Notes under the pieces: model-generated
Databases searched by the model: none
What the model saw: only the letters and a program-made list of their open reading frames with translations
What the model was told of the DNA's origin: nothing
Position numbers and translations under genes: made by a program
Part shown: positions 1-6,706 of the stretch, piece after piece
Layout: every line of letters starts with the position of its first letter
How positions within the stretch are numbered: position 1 is the first letter of the stretch
Assembly (NCBI GenBank): GCA_964539665.1
Contig: CAZIKB010000129.1
Span: 1 to 18,203 of the forward strand
Reading direction: 5' to 3'
From: CAZIKB01 sp964539665
GTDB taxonomy: Bacteria > Zhuqueibacterota > Zhuqueibacteria > Oceanimicrobiales > Oceanimicrobiaceae
Length of the DNA: 18,203 nucleotides

Positions 1-63
1 GTGTTCAAGCTTCAGCTTGTGGGAGTGGGGTGGAGAAAAACCACACGCTAAAGCGTGAACACC
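1..63. repeat. Paired-palindrome element, copy 1
   Basis: Two short palindromes sit inside an outer inverted repeat. GTGTTCA (1-7) pairs with TGAACAC (56-62). Inside are CAAGCT-tc-AGCTTG (6-19) and CACGCT-aa-AGCGTG (44-57), separated by a purine-rich spacer. A near copy lies at 7880-7942 and a related one at 1833-1878. The architecture of two hairpins within a longer dyad resembles REP/BIME elements. It ends about 36 bases upstream of the avd start. Confidence 0.75.
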
Positions 64-88
64 CTATTTTACAGAACTTTATGATTTT

Positions 89-95
89 GGGGAGG
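89..95 (+). promoter_or_regulatory. Ribosome binding site of avd
   Basis: GGGGAGG lies four bases before the TTG at 100. It decides this start, because the ATG at 81 is in another frame and an in-frame stop occurs at 82-84. Confidence 0.6.
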
Positions 96-99
96 TTTC

Positions 100-456
100 T
101 TGGATTCAAAGGAAATAGCCGTATTGCCAAAAATATATGATTTAATTTTGTGGTATTCGCCCAAAATAAGTCAATATCCAAAGAAATACAAATATACAAT
201 TGGCGATCGTATTACCAACAGTATGCTTGAGATTCTGGAAGCAGTAATCGAAGCAAAATATAGTTCAAAAAAGAAGTATCATTTCCTGCGCCGGGCCAAT
301 CTACTCCTGGAAAAATTACGTTTTTTGATTCGCCTTTCCAAAGATTTGCAATGCATCAATCTGAAATCCTTTGAATATTCTTCGAAGCAAATAAATGAAA
401 TCGGTAAAATGGTTGGCGGTTGGGAGAAATACAGTAAAGAAAGAGACAATGGCTAA
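100..456 (+). CDS. avd: DGR accessory variability determinant (Avd)
   Basis: A 118-residue basic, helix-rich protein with the size and character of the Avd / 23S-rRNA-intervening-sequence four-helix-bundle family. Recognisable features are the start LPKIYDLILW, the central stretch GDRITNSMLEILEAVIEA and the basic segment KKKYHFLRRANLLLEKLRFL. In studied DGRs Avd forms a positively charged barrel-shaped oligomer that binds the reverse transcriptase and template RNA and is needed for cDNA synthesis. The start is TTG with a good ribosome binding site. It overlaps the RT start by 8 bases, so the two are probably translationally coupled. The family call rests on size, composition and context next to a DGR RT. 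Confidence 0.88.
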   Translation: MDSKEIAVLPKIYDLILWYSPKISQYPKKYKYTIGDRITNSMLEILEAVIEAKYSSKKKYHFLRRANLLLEKLRFLIRLSKDLQCINLKSFEYSSKQINEIGKMVGGWEKYSKERDNG

Positions 457-1540
457 ACGCTATAAACATCTCTATGAAAAAATATGCACATTTGAGAACT
501 TATGGCTGGCTTCACGTAAGGCGCGTAAAGGTAAGCGGTTAAAGGATGAAGTTCTTGATTTTGAATATAATTTAGAAAAAGAACTTTTTGAAATTCATGA
601 GGAACTTTTATCGGATTCATTTGAATTTTCACCGTATAAAACATTTACCGTTCATGAACCGGCTGTGCGTTTAATCAGCGCCGCGCCCTATAGAGACCGT
701 GTTGTGCACCATGCTATCTGCAATATCATTGAACCTATTCTCGATAAAACCATGATATACGACAGCTACGCCTGCCGAACTTATAAAGGTATGCACCGTG
801 CTTTAGACAGAGCGCAATCCTTTTTGCGTAAAAATGACTGGGTGTTAAAAGTTGATATGAAAAAGTATTTCTTTACTGTAGATCACCAAATTTTAGCTGC
901 CGATTTGGAAAATAAAATTAAAGACACGCATCTTCTTAAATTACTTGCTAATTTATTAAATACATATAAAAGCGGCATGGAATATTATTTTCCTTTTCCG
1001 GCGGATTTACCATCGGATTGTTGTCTGCCCAGGGGGTTGCCGATCGGGAATTTGACCAGTCAGTTATTTGCCAATTATTTTCTAACCCCTTTGGATCGCT
1101 TCTTAAAGGAAGATTTAAAAATAAAACATTATCTGCGTTATATGGATGATTGCCTTATTTACGCCCATGATAAACACTTTTTAAAAGAAGTCAAAAGCGC
1201 CACTATGGAATTTTTAGCTTGCAGGCGTTTAAACATTCATAAAAATAAAACTCAAATATTTCCATCAAAAAACGGTATTCGTTATCTTGGTTTTCACATT
1301 TACCGGAATTACCGCCGAATATTGCGTCCCAATCTTAAACGCTTTAAGACTAATTTTAAGAGGCGCACGAAAGATTATGAAAACGGTGAGATATCCTTTG
1401 AAAATTTACTGTTATCATTAAACGCCTGGCTGGGTTTTGCCGGCAAAGAAGAGAATTATAAAGTCATAAATCATGTTTTGAGTAGTATTAATGTTCTTCA
1501 ACCGGAGAAGAAATTCAAATTTCAATTTATCTTACCTTAG
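449..1540 (+). CDS. DGR reverse transcriptase
   Basis: A 363-residue group-II-intron-like reverse transcriptase of the DGR class. The catalytic aspartates are D136 (motif VDMKKYFF) and D233-D234 in YMDD (231-234). The DGR hallmark of motif 4 is clear: LPIGNLTSQ at 197-205 (IGxxxSQ), following LPRG. There is no maturase or endonuclease domain, and the length is usual for the class. The enzyme copies the template RNA into cDNA with errors opposite adenines. I chose the ATG at 449 (MAKRYKHLYEKI) over the in-frame ATG at 395 because DGR RTs normally begin this way and the upstream codons overlap avd. The template repeat starts 12 bases after the stop. Confidence 0.96.
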   Translation: MAKRYKHLYEKICTFENLWLASRKARKGKRLKDEVLDFEYNLEKELFEIHEELLSDSFEFSPYKTFTVHEPAVRLISAAPYRDRVVHHAICNIIEPILDKTMIYDSYACRTYKGMHRALDRAQSFLRKNDWVLKVDMKKYFFTVDHQILAADLENKIKDTHLLKLLANLLNTYKSGMEYYFPFPADLPSDCCLPRGLPIGNLTSQLFANYFLTPLDRFLKEDLKIKHYLRYMDDCLIYAHDKHFLKEVKSATMEFLACRRLNIHKNKTQIFPSKNGIRYLGFHIYRNYRRILRPNLKRFKTNFKRRTKDYENGEISFENLLLSLNAWLGFAGKEENYKVINHVLSSINVLQPEKKFKFQFILP

Positions 1541-1552
1541 GGGACTGGCCGT

Positions 1553-1685
1553 AAACAGTAACCGTGTTCTTCGGGGTGGTAGTTGGAACAACAATAGTAA
1601 CAACACACGCGTTGCTAATCGTAACAACAATAATCCAACTAACACGAACAACAACATCGGGTTCCGTATTGTGAAGACTTTAAAA
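1553..1685 (+). repeat. DGR template repeat (TR)
   Basis: 133 bp aligning without gaps to 7657-7789 (offset 6104). By hand count the template has 50 adenines, of which 29 differ in the variable repeat (14 to G, 13 to T, 2 to C). None of the 83 non-adenine positions differs. In the target's frame it reads mostly Asn codons (16 AAC/AAT), the usual DGR design in which mutating the first two bases reaches many residues but no stop codons. A 19-bp identical block (ATCGGGTTCCGTATTGTGA, 1656-1674) near the 3' end is the likely counterpart of the homing-initiation sequence. The 5' limit is set by non-A mismatches at 1551-1552. The final AAAA (1682-1685) is less certain than the rest. Confidence 0.96.
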
Positions 1686-1832
1686 GCCGGAGTTTTGCTT
1701 TTTAAGGAAAGTAAAAGCGAGCACAAAAGTCCAGGCTGGTTCCTGTTCTGCCGGTTGTGTAGCAGGACAAAGATGACCGCTAATCCGGTATTGAGTACGC
1801 ATTCGGAAAGATACCGGATTAACACAAACGGA
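1686..1832 (+). ncRNA. Probable 3' part of DGR template RNA, with stem-loops
   Basis: No convincing gene. GCTTTT (1697-1702) pairs with AAAAGC (1713-1718). TCCTG near 1741 can pair with CAGGA near 1763. An 11-bp perfect arm TAATCCGGTAT (1781-1791) pairs with ATACCGGATTA (1811-1821) around a 19-base loop. In the Bordetella phage DGR the RNA downstream of TR is structured, binds Avd-RT and primes cDNA synthesis. This stretch has the right position for that role, but its function here is inference. Confidence 0.4.
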
Positions 1833-1878
1833 GGTGTTCAGCCGTCAGGCTGAAAAAACAGGCTGACGGCTGAACACC
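1833..1878. repeat. Long hairpin / paired-palindrome element, copy 2
   Basis: GGTGTTCAGCCGTCAG (1833-1848) is perfectly complementary to CTGACGGCTGAACACC (1863-1878). Past one G/G mismatch there are three more pairs closing an A6 loop. The ends GGTGTTCA and TGAACACC match the outer arms of the elements at 1-63 and 7880-7942, but the inner arms are different (CAGCC-gtca-GGCTG). It begins 147 bases after the template repeat. It could also act as a transcript end, but no T-run follows. Confidence 0.75.
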
Positions 1879-1889
1879 TTTAATGGAGT

Positions 1890-1907
1890 AAAACACTTAA
1901 GTGTTTT
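1890..1907. repeat. REP-like palindrome 1 (AAAACACT type)
   Basis: AAAACACTTAAGTGTTTT is a perfect 18-bp palindrome upstream of the RAYT gene. It shares the CT-NN-AG core of the other seven. Confidence 0.75.
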
Positions 1908-1915
1908 GTTTTAGG

Positions 1916-1935
1916 TGCAATACTGAAGTATTGCA
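1916..1935. repeat. REP-like palindrome 2 (TGCAATACT type)
   Basis: TGCAATACT-ga-AGTATTGCA has 9-bp arms and a 2-base centre. It is identical to the copies at 2041-2060 and 2646-2665. Confidence 0.8.
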
Positions 1936-1956
1936 ATCCGGGAGTTTTGGTTTTGT

Positions 1957-1974
1957 AAAATACTTTAGTATTTT
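1957..1974. repeat. REP-like palindrome 3 (hybrid type)
   Basis: AAAATACT-tt-AGTATTTT looks intermediate between the two main palindrome types, with the outer A/T run of one and the TACT/AGTA core of the other. Confidence 0.7.
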
Positions 1975-2040
1975 GCATCCGTCAGGATTAGTTTTTTTCG
2001 TCTGTGTGTCGCGGTTTTCCACAAGACGCGAGTAATGATA

Positions 2041-2060
2041 TGCAATACTGAAGTATTGCA
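2041..2060. repeat. REP-like palindrome 4 (TGCAATACT type)
   Basis: TGCAATACT-ga-AGTATTGCA, about 47 bases before the RAYT start. It is the last of four palindromes on the upstream side. Confidence 0.8.
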
Positions 2061-2107
2061 CTTCCGGTTTGTGTATGTGCAAAAACGATAACAAAGAGGG
2101 CTGATAA

Positions 2108-2641
2108 TTGCAATTCAAAAGATATGAACACAATCCACCGCACCTGTTTATAGATGGCGCTATCTATTTTATCACAGGCGCTACGTTAAACAAAGAGTCT
2201 TTATTTCATGACGATACGCGTAAGGAGTTTTTGTGGGCAGCAATTAAAAAGTGGTTTAACGAATTCAACTGGACGCTCGAGGCCTGGATACTCTTCAGCA
2301 ACCACTATCACATCATGACCATTGCCAAAGAAGCGAAAGACATGCCTGAAATAATTCGGAAAATCCATGGTGCGAGTGCGACTGCAATCAATCGTTTGGA
2401 TTCCGCGCCCGGCCGCCAGGTTTGGTGGAATTACTGGGATACCTGCCTTCGCAGCAATAGCGATTACTCTACCCACTTGGCTTATATTTATTGGAATGCT
2501 GTAAAACATGGGATTGTGGCAAGGCCGGAAGACAACCGTTGGAGCAGTTTTAATCGCATGAAAGGAGGGAAGGGAAGGATGAATTTTGAGAACGAGGAAA
2601 CTGGATTAAAACTAAATATAGAGCCCTACGATGATTTTTGA
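2108..2641 (+). CDS. REP-associated tyrosine transposase (RAYT, Y1/HUH family)
   Basis: A 177-residue protein of the IS200-like Y1 transposase superfamily. The metal-binding HUH motif is H66-Y67-H68 in FSNHYHIM. The candidate nucleophile is Y126 in YIYWNAVKHG, the counterpart of the RAYT motif YIxxNPVxxG, and the WSS segment typical of the family's end follows. RAYTs cut and rejoin single-stranded DNA at REP palindromes and are usually single-copy genes flanked by them. Here four palindromes lie on each side, which strongly supports the call. The start is TTG with AAAGAGGG seven bases upstream, since no in-frame ATG is well placed. It lies between the template and target halves of the DGR and is probably unrelated to them in function. 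Confidence 0.9.
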   Translation: MQFKRYEHNPPHLFIDGAIYFITGATLNKESLFHDDTRKEFLWAAIKKWFNEFNWTLEAWILFSNHYHIMTIAKEAKDMPEIIRKIHGASATAINRLDSAPGRQVWWNYWDTCLRSNSDYSTHLAYIYWNAVKHGIVARPEDNRWSSFNRMKGGKGRMNFENEETGLKLNIEPYDDF

Positions 2642-2645
2642 CCGC

Positions 2646-2665
2646 TGCAATACTGAAGTATTGCA
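2646..2665. repeat. REP-like palindrome 5 (TGCAATACT type)
   Basis: TGCAATACT-ga-AGTATTGCA begins five bases after the RAYT stop. It is identical to palindromes 2 and 4. Confidence 0.8.
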
Positions 2666-2684
2666 CTCCTAATAGGCACGGAGT

Positions 2685-2702
2685 GAAACAATTAAGTGTT
2701 TC
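2685..2702. repeat. REP-like palindrome 6 (imperfect)
   Basis: GAAACAATTAAGTGTTTC is a decayed AAAACACT-type palindrome with one mismatched pair. It is followed by a doubled TCCGGA (2701-2714). Confidence 0.55.
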
Positions 2703-2716
2703 CGGATGTCCGGAGT

Positions 2717-2734
2717 AAAACACTTTAGTGTTTT
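2717..2734. repeat. REP-like palindrome 7 (AAAACACT type)
   Basis: AAAACACT-tt-AGTGTTTT, with perfect 8-bp arms. Confidence 0.75.
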
Positions 2735-2778
2735 GCCTCAGACACAGAATTGGTTATTCGTTTGAGTAATGCGGTATT

Positions 2779-2798
2779 TGCAATACTAAAGTATTGCA
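2779..2798. repeat. REP-like palindrome 8 (TGCAATACT type)
   Basis: TGCAATACT-aa-AGTATTGCA has the same arms as palindromes 2, 4 and 5 with a different centre. It lies 41 bases upstream of the chosen start of the next gene, which argues against a longer N-terminus for that gene. Confidence 0.75.
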
Positions 2799-2839
2799 TC
2801 CCATTTTGGGCTTACCAAATTAAAATATGGAGCAATAAA

Positions 2840-4654
2840 GTGAAACCTGTATTCGTTTACTTGATGGTTATTATTACGCCGCTTTTCAGCCAGAATCTTA
2901 ACAAAAATGCCATCATCCGCTCTGCTGAGTATTACTACGGCAGCGGCCTTTCGCAGGATGTCAACGAGGCGCGCGACCGGGCGCTGGCGGAGCTCACTGG
3001 ACAGATCGCCGTGCGCGTTGCCAGCTCGTTTGAACGCAAAGTCCGGGAAACCTCCGAGGGTCTGAATGAAGACGTCAAATCTATTTTGCGCACACACAGT
3101 ACAGCCACACTTAAAAATGTCCAGACCATAAAAAAACCGACGTCTACAGGTGAAATTGAGGTTTTTTGTTATTTAAAAAAATCGGAAGTCGACAAAGTCT
3201 TTACCGAACGCAAACGATTAATTGCTGAAATGGCGAGCAAAGCAAAGGATTACGAACAGATGGGCAATCTGGCATTTGCGCTGAAACTGTACTATTTTGC
3301 CACCGTGCTGTTGAACTCGCTTCCTGACCAGAACGTGGTTTTTGAAGGCGTCAACTATACCACAGAACTTCCGGAGAGAATTAATCGCATTATTCTCAAT
3401 TCCAGCTTTGCACTTTTCAAGGATGAACGAATCTCGGAAAAGGAACGCGAAATCACCTTGCGGCTTGCGCATGCCGGCTTGCCGGTTTCGCTGCTGGATT
3501 TTACCTTCTGGGACGGCGCCAACCAGGTGGCGGTGCAGGGTCGTGACGGACTGGCGACTTTCCGCTTATTGGGCGCCAGCACCAAATTTGAATCGCTCAA
3601 GCTGAATATTAAGTACTCCTACTACGAATCTCGCAATGAATACAGCGTTGTTGGAGATTTATGGTCGCTAATAAAAATGCCAGCTTTTCAGGCAGCTAAA
3701 ACCATTCGTCTGGATTCTTCTCCAAAGCGGACTGTTAAGCCGGATCTGACCGCCACAAAGAAGTGGAACCTGAGTTTGAAGTTTGACGACGAGGTTCCAG
3801 TGGCTGCTAAAATCACTCAATCCACAGCGCAGTTTTTGGATATTCTTGCAGCAAACAACACAAGCGAAATCAACCGTCTCTATAAAAGCGATCCGTTTCT
3901 GTGTCTTAAGGTTTTAAACTATCTCAAGTACAATCGTCCTAAACCGCTCGACAGAGAGGTTGCCGCATCAATTCGCAAAACGCGCACCGGCTATGAGCTG
4001 CGCAAGATCAGAGTTCTGCACGATTATCCGAGTATCCACAAACAATCGACGGAATATCTGGTGCTCGACTTTTCGGATAAAGGCGAGCTGCTCGACCTCA
4101 ACCTGAGCATCACGGCAAAGATGTATCAGTATTTTGTCGAGCAATCTAAATTTGGCAATGACTGGGGCAACCGCCAGGAAATCATCAAGTTTGTAGAGAA
4201 ATACCGCACGGCTTATTTAACTCGAGACATCGAAACCGTGGACTTGATTTTCGCTGAGGATGCCCTGATTCTAATTGGCAGGAAAATCATGCGCAAGAAA
4301 CTGCCTGAAAATGCGATTCAATACCGTAAATTTGGTACTCAACCCGATTATGAATATATCAAGTTAACCAAGCGGGATTACCTGAAACGTCAGAAAAGGC
4401 TTTTTGACATTCAGAAGGATATCTTTCTCGATTTCGGTTCATTTGATATCATAAAAAAGAACAATGCGCAAAACGTCTACGGTGTGGAAATGCGGCAAAG
4501 TTATGCTTCAACCACCTACGCTGATGAGGGTTATCTGTTTTTGCTGGTTGATTTTAATGAACGCGATCCTTTAATTTATGTGCGTGCCTGGCAGCCGAAT
4601 GAATGGGATGAGGAAGCGCTGGTGCGGACGGCTAATTTCAGAATTTACAAATAA
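2840..4654 (+). CDS. Exported protein with LPP20-like N-terminus and NTF2-like C-terminus
   Basis: A 604-residue protein. A signal peptide (KPVFVYLMVIITPLFSQ) is followed at about 22-140 by a region resembling LPP20-family envelope proteins (RSAEYYYGSGLSQDVNEARDRALAEL). A helical segment (about 140-200) and a beta-rich middle come next. About 445-604 looks like an NTF2/SnoaL-type cone (EIIKFVEKYRTAYLTRDIETVDLIFAEDALI). There is no lipobox cysteine after the signal, so it is probably periplasmic or soluble at the envelope. I chose GTG at 2840 because GGAG lies seven bases upstream, the signal peptide starts there, and a REP-like palindrome occupies the upstream extension. It is followed at 31 bases by the PEGA gene, so the two are likely co-transcribed. 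The domain names are judged by eye and no enzymatic role is visible. Confidence 0.75.
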   Translation: MKPVFVYLMVIITPLFSQNLNKNAIIRSAEYYYGSGLSQDVNEARDRALAELTGQIAVRVASSFERKVRETSEGLNEDVKSILRTHSTATLKNVQTIKKPTSTGEIEVFCYLKKSEVDKVFTERKRLIAEMASKAKDYEQMGNLAFALKLYYFATVLLNSLPDQNVVFEGVNYTTELPERINRIILNSSFALFKDERISEKEREITLRLAHAGLPVSLLDFTFWDGANQVAVQGRDGLATFRLLGASTKFESLKLNIKYSYYESRNEYSVVGDLWSLIKMPAFQAAKTIRLDSSPKRTVKPDLTATKKWNLSLKFDDEVPVAAKITQSTAQFLDILAANNTSEINRLYKSDPFLCLKVLNYLKYNRPKPLDREVAASIRKTRTGYELRKIRVLHDYPSIHKQSTEYLVLDFSDKGELLDLNLSITAKMYQYFVEQSKFGNDWGNRQEIIKFVEKYRTAYLTRDIETVDLIFAEDALILIGRKIMRKKLPENAIQYRKFGTQPDYEYIKLTKRDYLKRQKRLFDIQKDIFLDFGSFDIIKKNNAQNVYGVEMRQSYASTTYADEGYLFLLVDFNERDPLIYVRAWQPNEWDEEALVRTANFRIYK

Positions 4655-4685
4655 TAGAATCGTTACACTGAGGGAGGGTATCACC

Positions 4686-6656
4686 ATGCGTTTGTATTTC
4701 TTATCACTATTTCTCCTTGTTTCCAATCCGCTTTTCGCGCAGCTACCTCAAATGCGAATCGAGGGAAAGCCGGAAAAGAAAGAAGCGGAAATTGTTGCTG
4801 TCCGAGATGCCAACGGTCGTTTCTGTGCCGCGATTCAGGTACAGACAAATCTGGAAGGCTTGAGTTACGATTCCAACAACGGGGTGGTGCGTGTGGATAA
4901 AAATCCCGGCGAGGATATGGTTTATCTTTCTCCTGACGAACGTGTGATAAAAATTTTCAAAACAGGATACCAGCCTTTACAGATTATTCTTTCAGAAATT
5001 GGAATTCAATTGAAACCCAGAGAAGTTTGGGTTATCCGAATTATGGGAGAAGCAGAGACCATTCCGGTAAACATTGTCGTGGAACCACGGGATGCAAAAG
5101 TTCTAATCGACGGCGAAGATGTCGGTCCTGGCCCAACCTTCCGGTTGAGTTTAGGCAAGCACAGATTGCATGTTATCCATTCTGAATACGAGTCACTGGA
5201 AGAGGATATTATTGTAAAGGAGAATAAAACCTATTTCAGCTATGCCCTGAAAAGAAGAGAGTCTGCTATTCTGAAGGTGGAAACCGAGCCGCCGGGCGCG
5301 GAGCTGTGGCTCGATGGCAAGCTCATTGGTACGTCACCCTATGAAGGGCTCGCACTTTCAGGCAGCCATGTCCTGGAGGCAAAGAAGAATCTGTATATCG
5401 AAACCAGGCGGGCCATCTCCGTGCAGGGCGGCAGGAAGAACGAGATTTCACTGCGGCTTAAAGCCAATTTTGGCTATTTGCAGATTACCTCCACTCCCTC
5501 CGGCGCTACAATATATCTCGATGAACGACAGGTTGGGCAAACACCTTACCGGAGTACCGCCCTTGACGCGGGCGATTACAAAGTTCGGGTTACAAAAGAC
5601 CTTTACTATAGCGAAGAAAGGTCAGCAAAAGTCGTTATCGACACGACCATAGCGTATGACTTTGATCTAAAACAGGCGTTCGGCGGCATTTCCATCCTGA
5701 GTGAGCCGCAAGGTGCAGAAGTCTACATCGATGATAAGCGGGTCGGTGAAACCCCCTACCGCGACAGTCAACGGGCTTCTGGACAGTATCGTCTCACGCT
5801 TAAAAAGGAGCTTTACCGGGAGGTCACGAAGCGCATCACGGTTACTGACAATAAGCTGTTCGAGGAAGCCTATACCTTGCCGCCAAACTTTGCGACTGTG
5901 CGCATCAACGCGCCGCCGGACGCCCAGATTGTCATTGACGGCGAAACCGCATCCCTCAGCCTGTCGCCGCTGCGACTGAGGGCAGGTTTGCACACCTTTG
6001 AGGCACGCAAGCCCAAACACAACCCGGTCAAGCAGAGCATCAATTTGGTTGTTGGCGAAACCACGACTATCGACTTATTCCCCGAACCGCGGACCGGGTC
6101 GTTGGCGGTGTTCGTCAATACGGCAGACGCCAGGGACGCCCGGGTTGTTATTGACGGCAAGGATTACGGCGCCGCCCCGCAAATTGTTAAAGACCTGTTA
6201 GAGGGGAAACACACACTGGAGCTGCGAAAACAAACCTACCTGCCTTACCACCAGGATTTTACGATAGAATTCAACCAACAAAAAACCATTAAAGCGGATA
6301 TGATAACCTATACCGGCAGCCTGCAAGCCAAACGAGATAGCTGGAGCCGCAAGCGCAACTGGAGCCTGGCTGGTTCGGTGCTATTTGCCGGCGCTGGGGT
6401 GGGTTTAAAATTCATGGCCAATCAGAAATACAATGACTACCAAAATGCGACTACAACAGATGCGGCTGTAAACGCCCGAAATTCCACCGATAATTTTGAC
6501 CGCTATTCCATGGGAGCGTTTATTGGCGCTGGTGTGTTTGGGGCGTGGACCTTGTATAATCAACTTCGTAAAGGGAGTGTGCAAGTGCCAGGGGATGGTT
6601 TTAGTCTCGATTATGATATTTCAAAAAAACAACTTGTTGTGCAGGTAAAATTTTAA
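4686..6656 (+). CDS. Six-repeat PEGA-domain exported protein
   Basis: A 656-residue protein with a clear signal peptide (MRLYFLSLFLLVSNPLFAQ). Six PEGA-type beta repeats follow at about 126-190, 194-262, 263-330, 332-400, 403-470 and 471-545. Each carries the pattern xPxGAxVxIDGxxxGxTP, for example EPPGAELWLDGKLIGTSPY and TPSGATIYLDERQVGQTPY. Repeats 1, 5 and 6 are the most degenerate. The C-terminus has two Gly/Ala-rich hydrophobic stretches (about 559-578 and 607-627) that may anchor it. PEGA domains are common in surface-layer and envelope proteins, often beside sensor kinases. The start ATG follows GAGGGAGGG. About 50 bases separate it from the DGR target gene, so the two may share an operon and a complex. 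Confidence 0.88.
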   Translation: MRLYFLSLFLLVSNPLFAQLPQMRIEGKPEKKEAEIVAVRDANGRFCAAIQVQTNLEGLSYDSNNGVVRVDKNPGEDMVYLSPDERVIKIFKTGYQPLQIILSEIGIQLKPREVWVIRIMGEAETIPVNIVVEPRDAKVLIDGEDVGPGPTFRLSLGKHRLHVIHSEYESLEEDIIVKENKTYFSYALKRRESAILKVETEPPGAELWLDGKLIGTSPYEGLALSGSHVLEAKKNLYIETRRAISVQGGRKNEISLRLKANFGYLQITSTPSGATIYLDERQVGQTPYRSTALDAGDYKVRVTKDLYYSEERSAKVVIDTTIAYDFDLKQAFGGISILSEPQGAEVYIDDKRVGETPYRDSQRASGQYRLTLKKELYREVTKRITVTDNKLFEEAYTLPPNFATVRINAPPDAQIVIDGETASLSLSPLRLRAGLHTFEARKPKHNPVKQSINLVVGETTTIDLFPEPRTGSLAVFVNTADARDARVVIDGKDYGAAPQIVKDLLEGKHTLELRKQTYLPYHQDFTIEFNQQKTIKADMITYTGSLQAKRDSWSRKRNWSLAGSVLFAGAGVGLKFMANQKYNDYQNATTTDAAVNARNSTDNFDRYSMGAFIGAGVFGAWTLYNQLRKGSVQVPGDGFSLDYDISKKQLVVQVKF

Positions 6657-6706
6657 GCATAATGTTTAACTTTTTGTTTTGAATTCAGAATACTACGAGG
6701 TTTAAA

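Noticed and set aside
1532..1825. Minus-strand open frame opposite the template repeat
   Set aside because: It is the complement of the template and its flank, with leucine runs from the AAC-rich strand. No start signal or family resemblance.
1491..1853. 120-codon open frame covering the end of RT and the template repeat
   Set aside because: It merely reads the Asn-rich template in the target's frame and overlaps RT and the stem-loops. It has no ribosome binding site and no family match.
1890..2798. CRISPR-like array
   Set aside because: The repeats are short palindromes of two classes at uneven spacing, interrupted by a RAYT gene, with no cas genes and no unique spacers of constant length.
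2750..2839. Longer N-terminus for the LPP20-like protein gene
   Set aside because: It would run through a REP-like palindrome and place an odd segment before an otherwise normal signal peptide. GTG 2840 has a good ribosome binding site.
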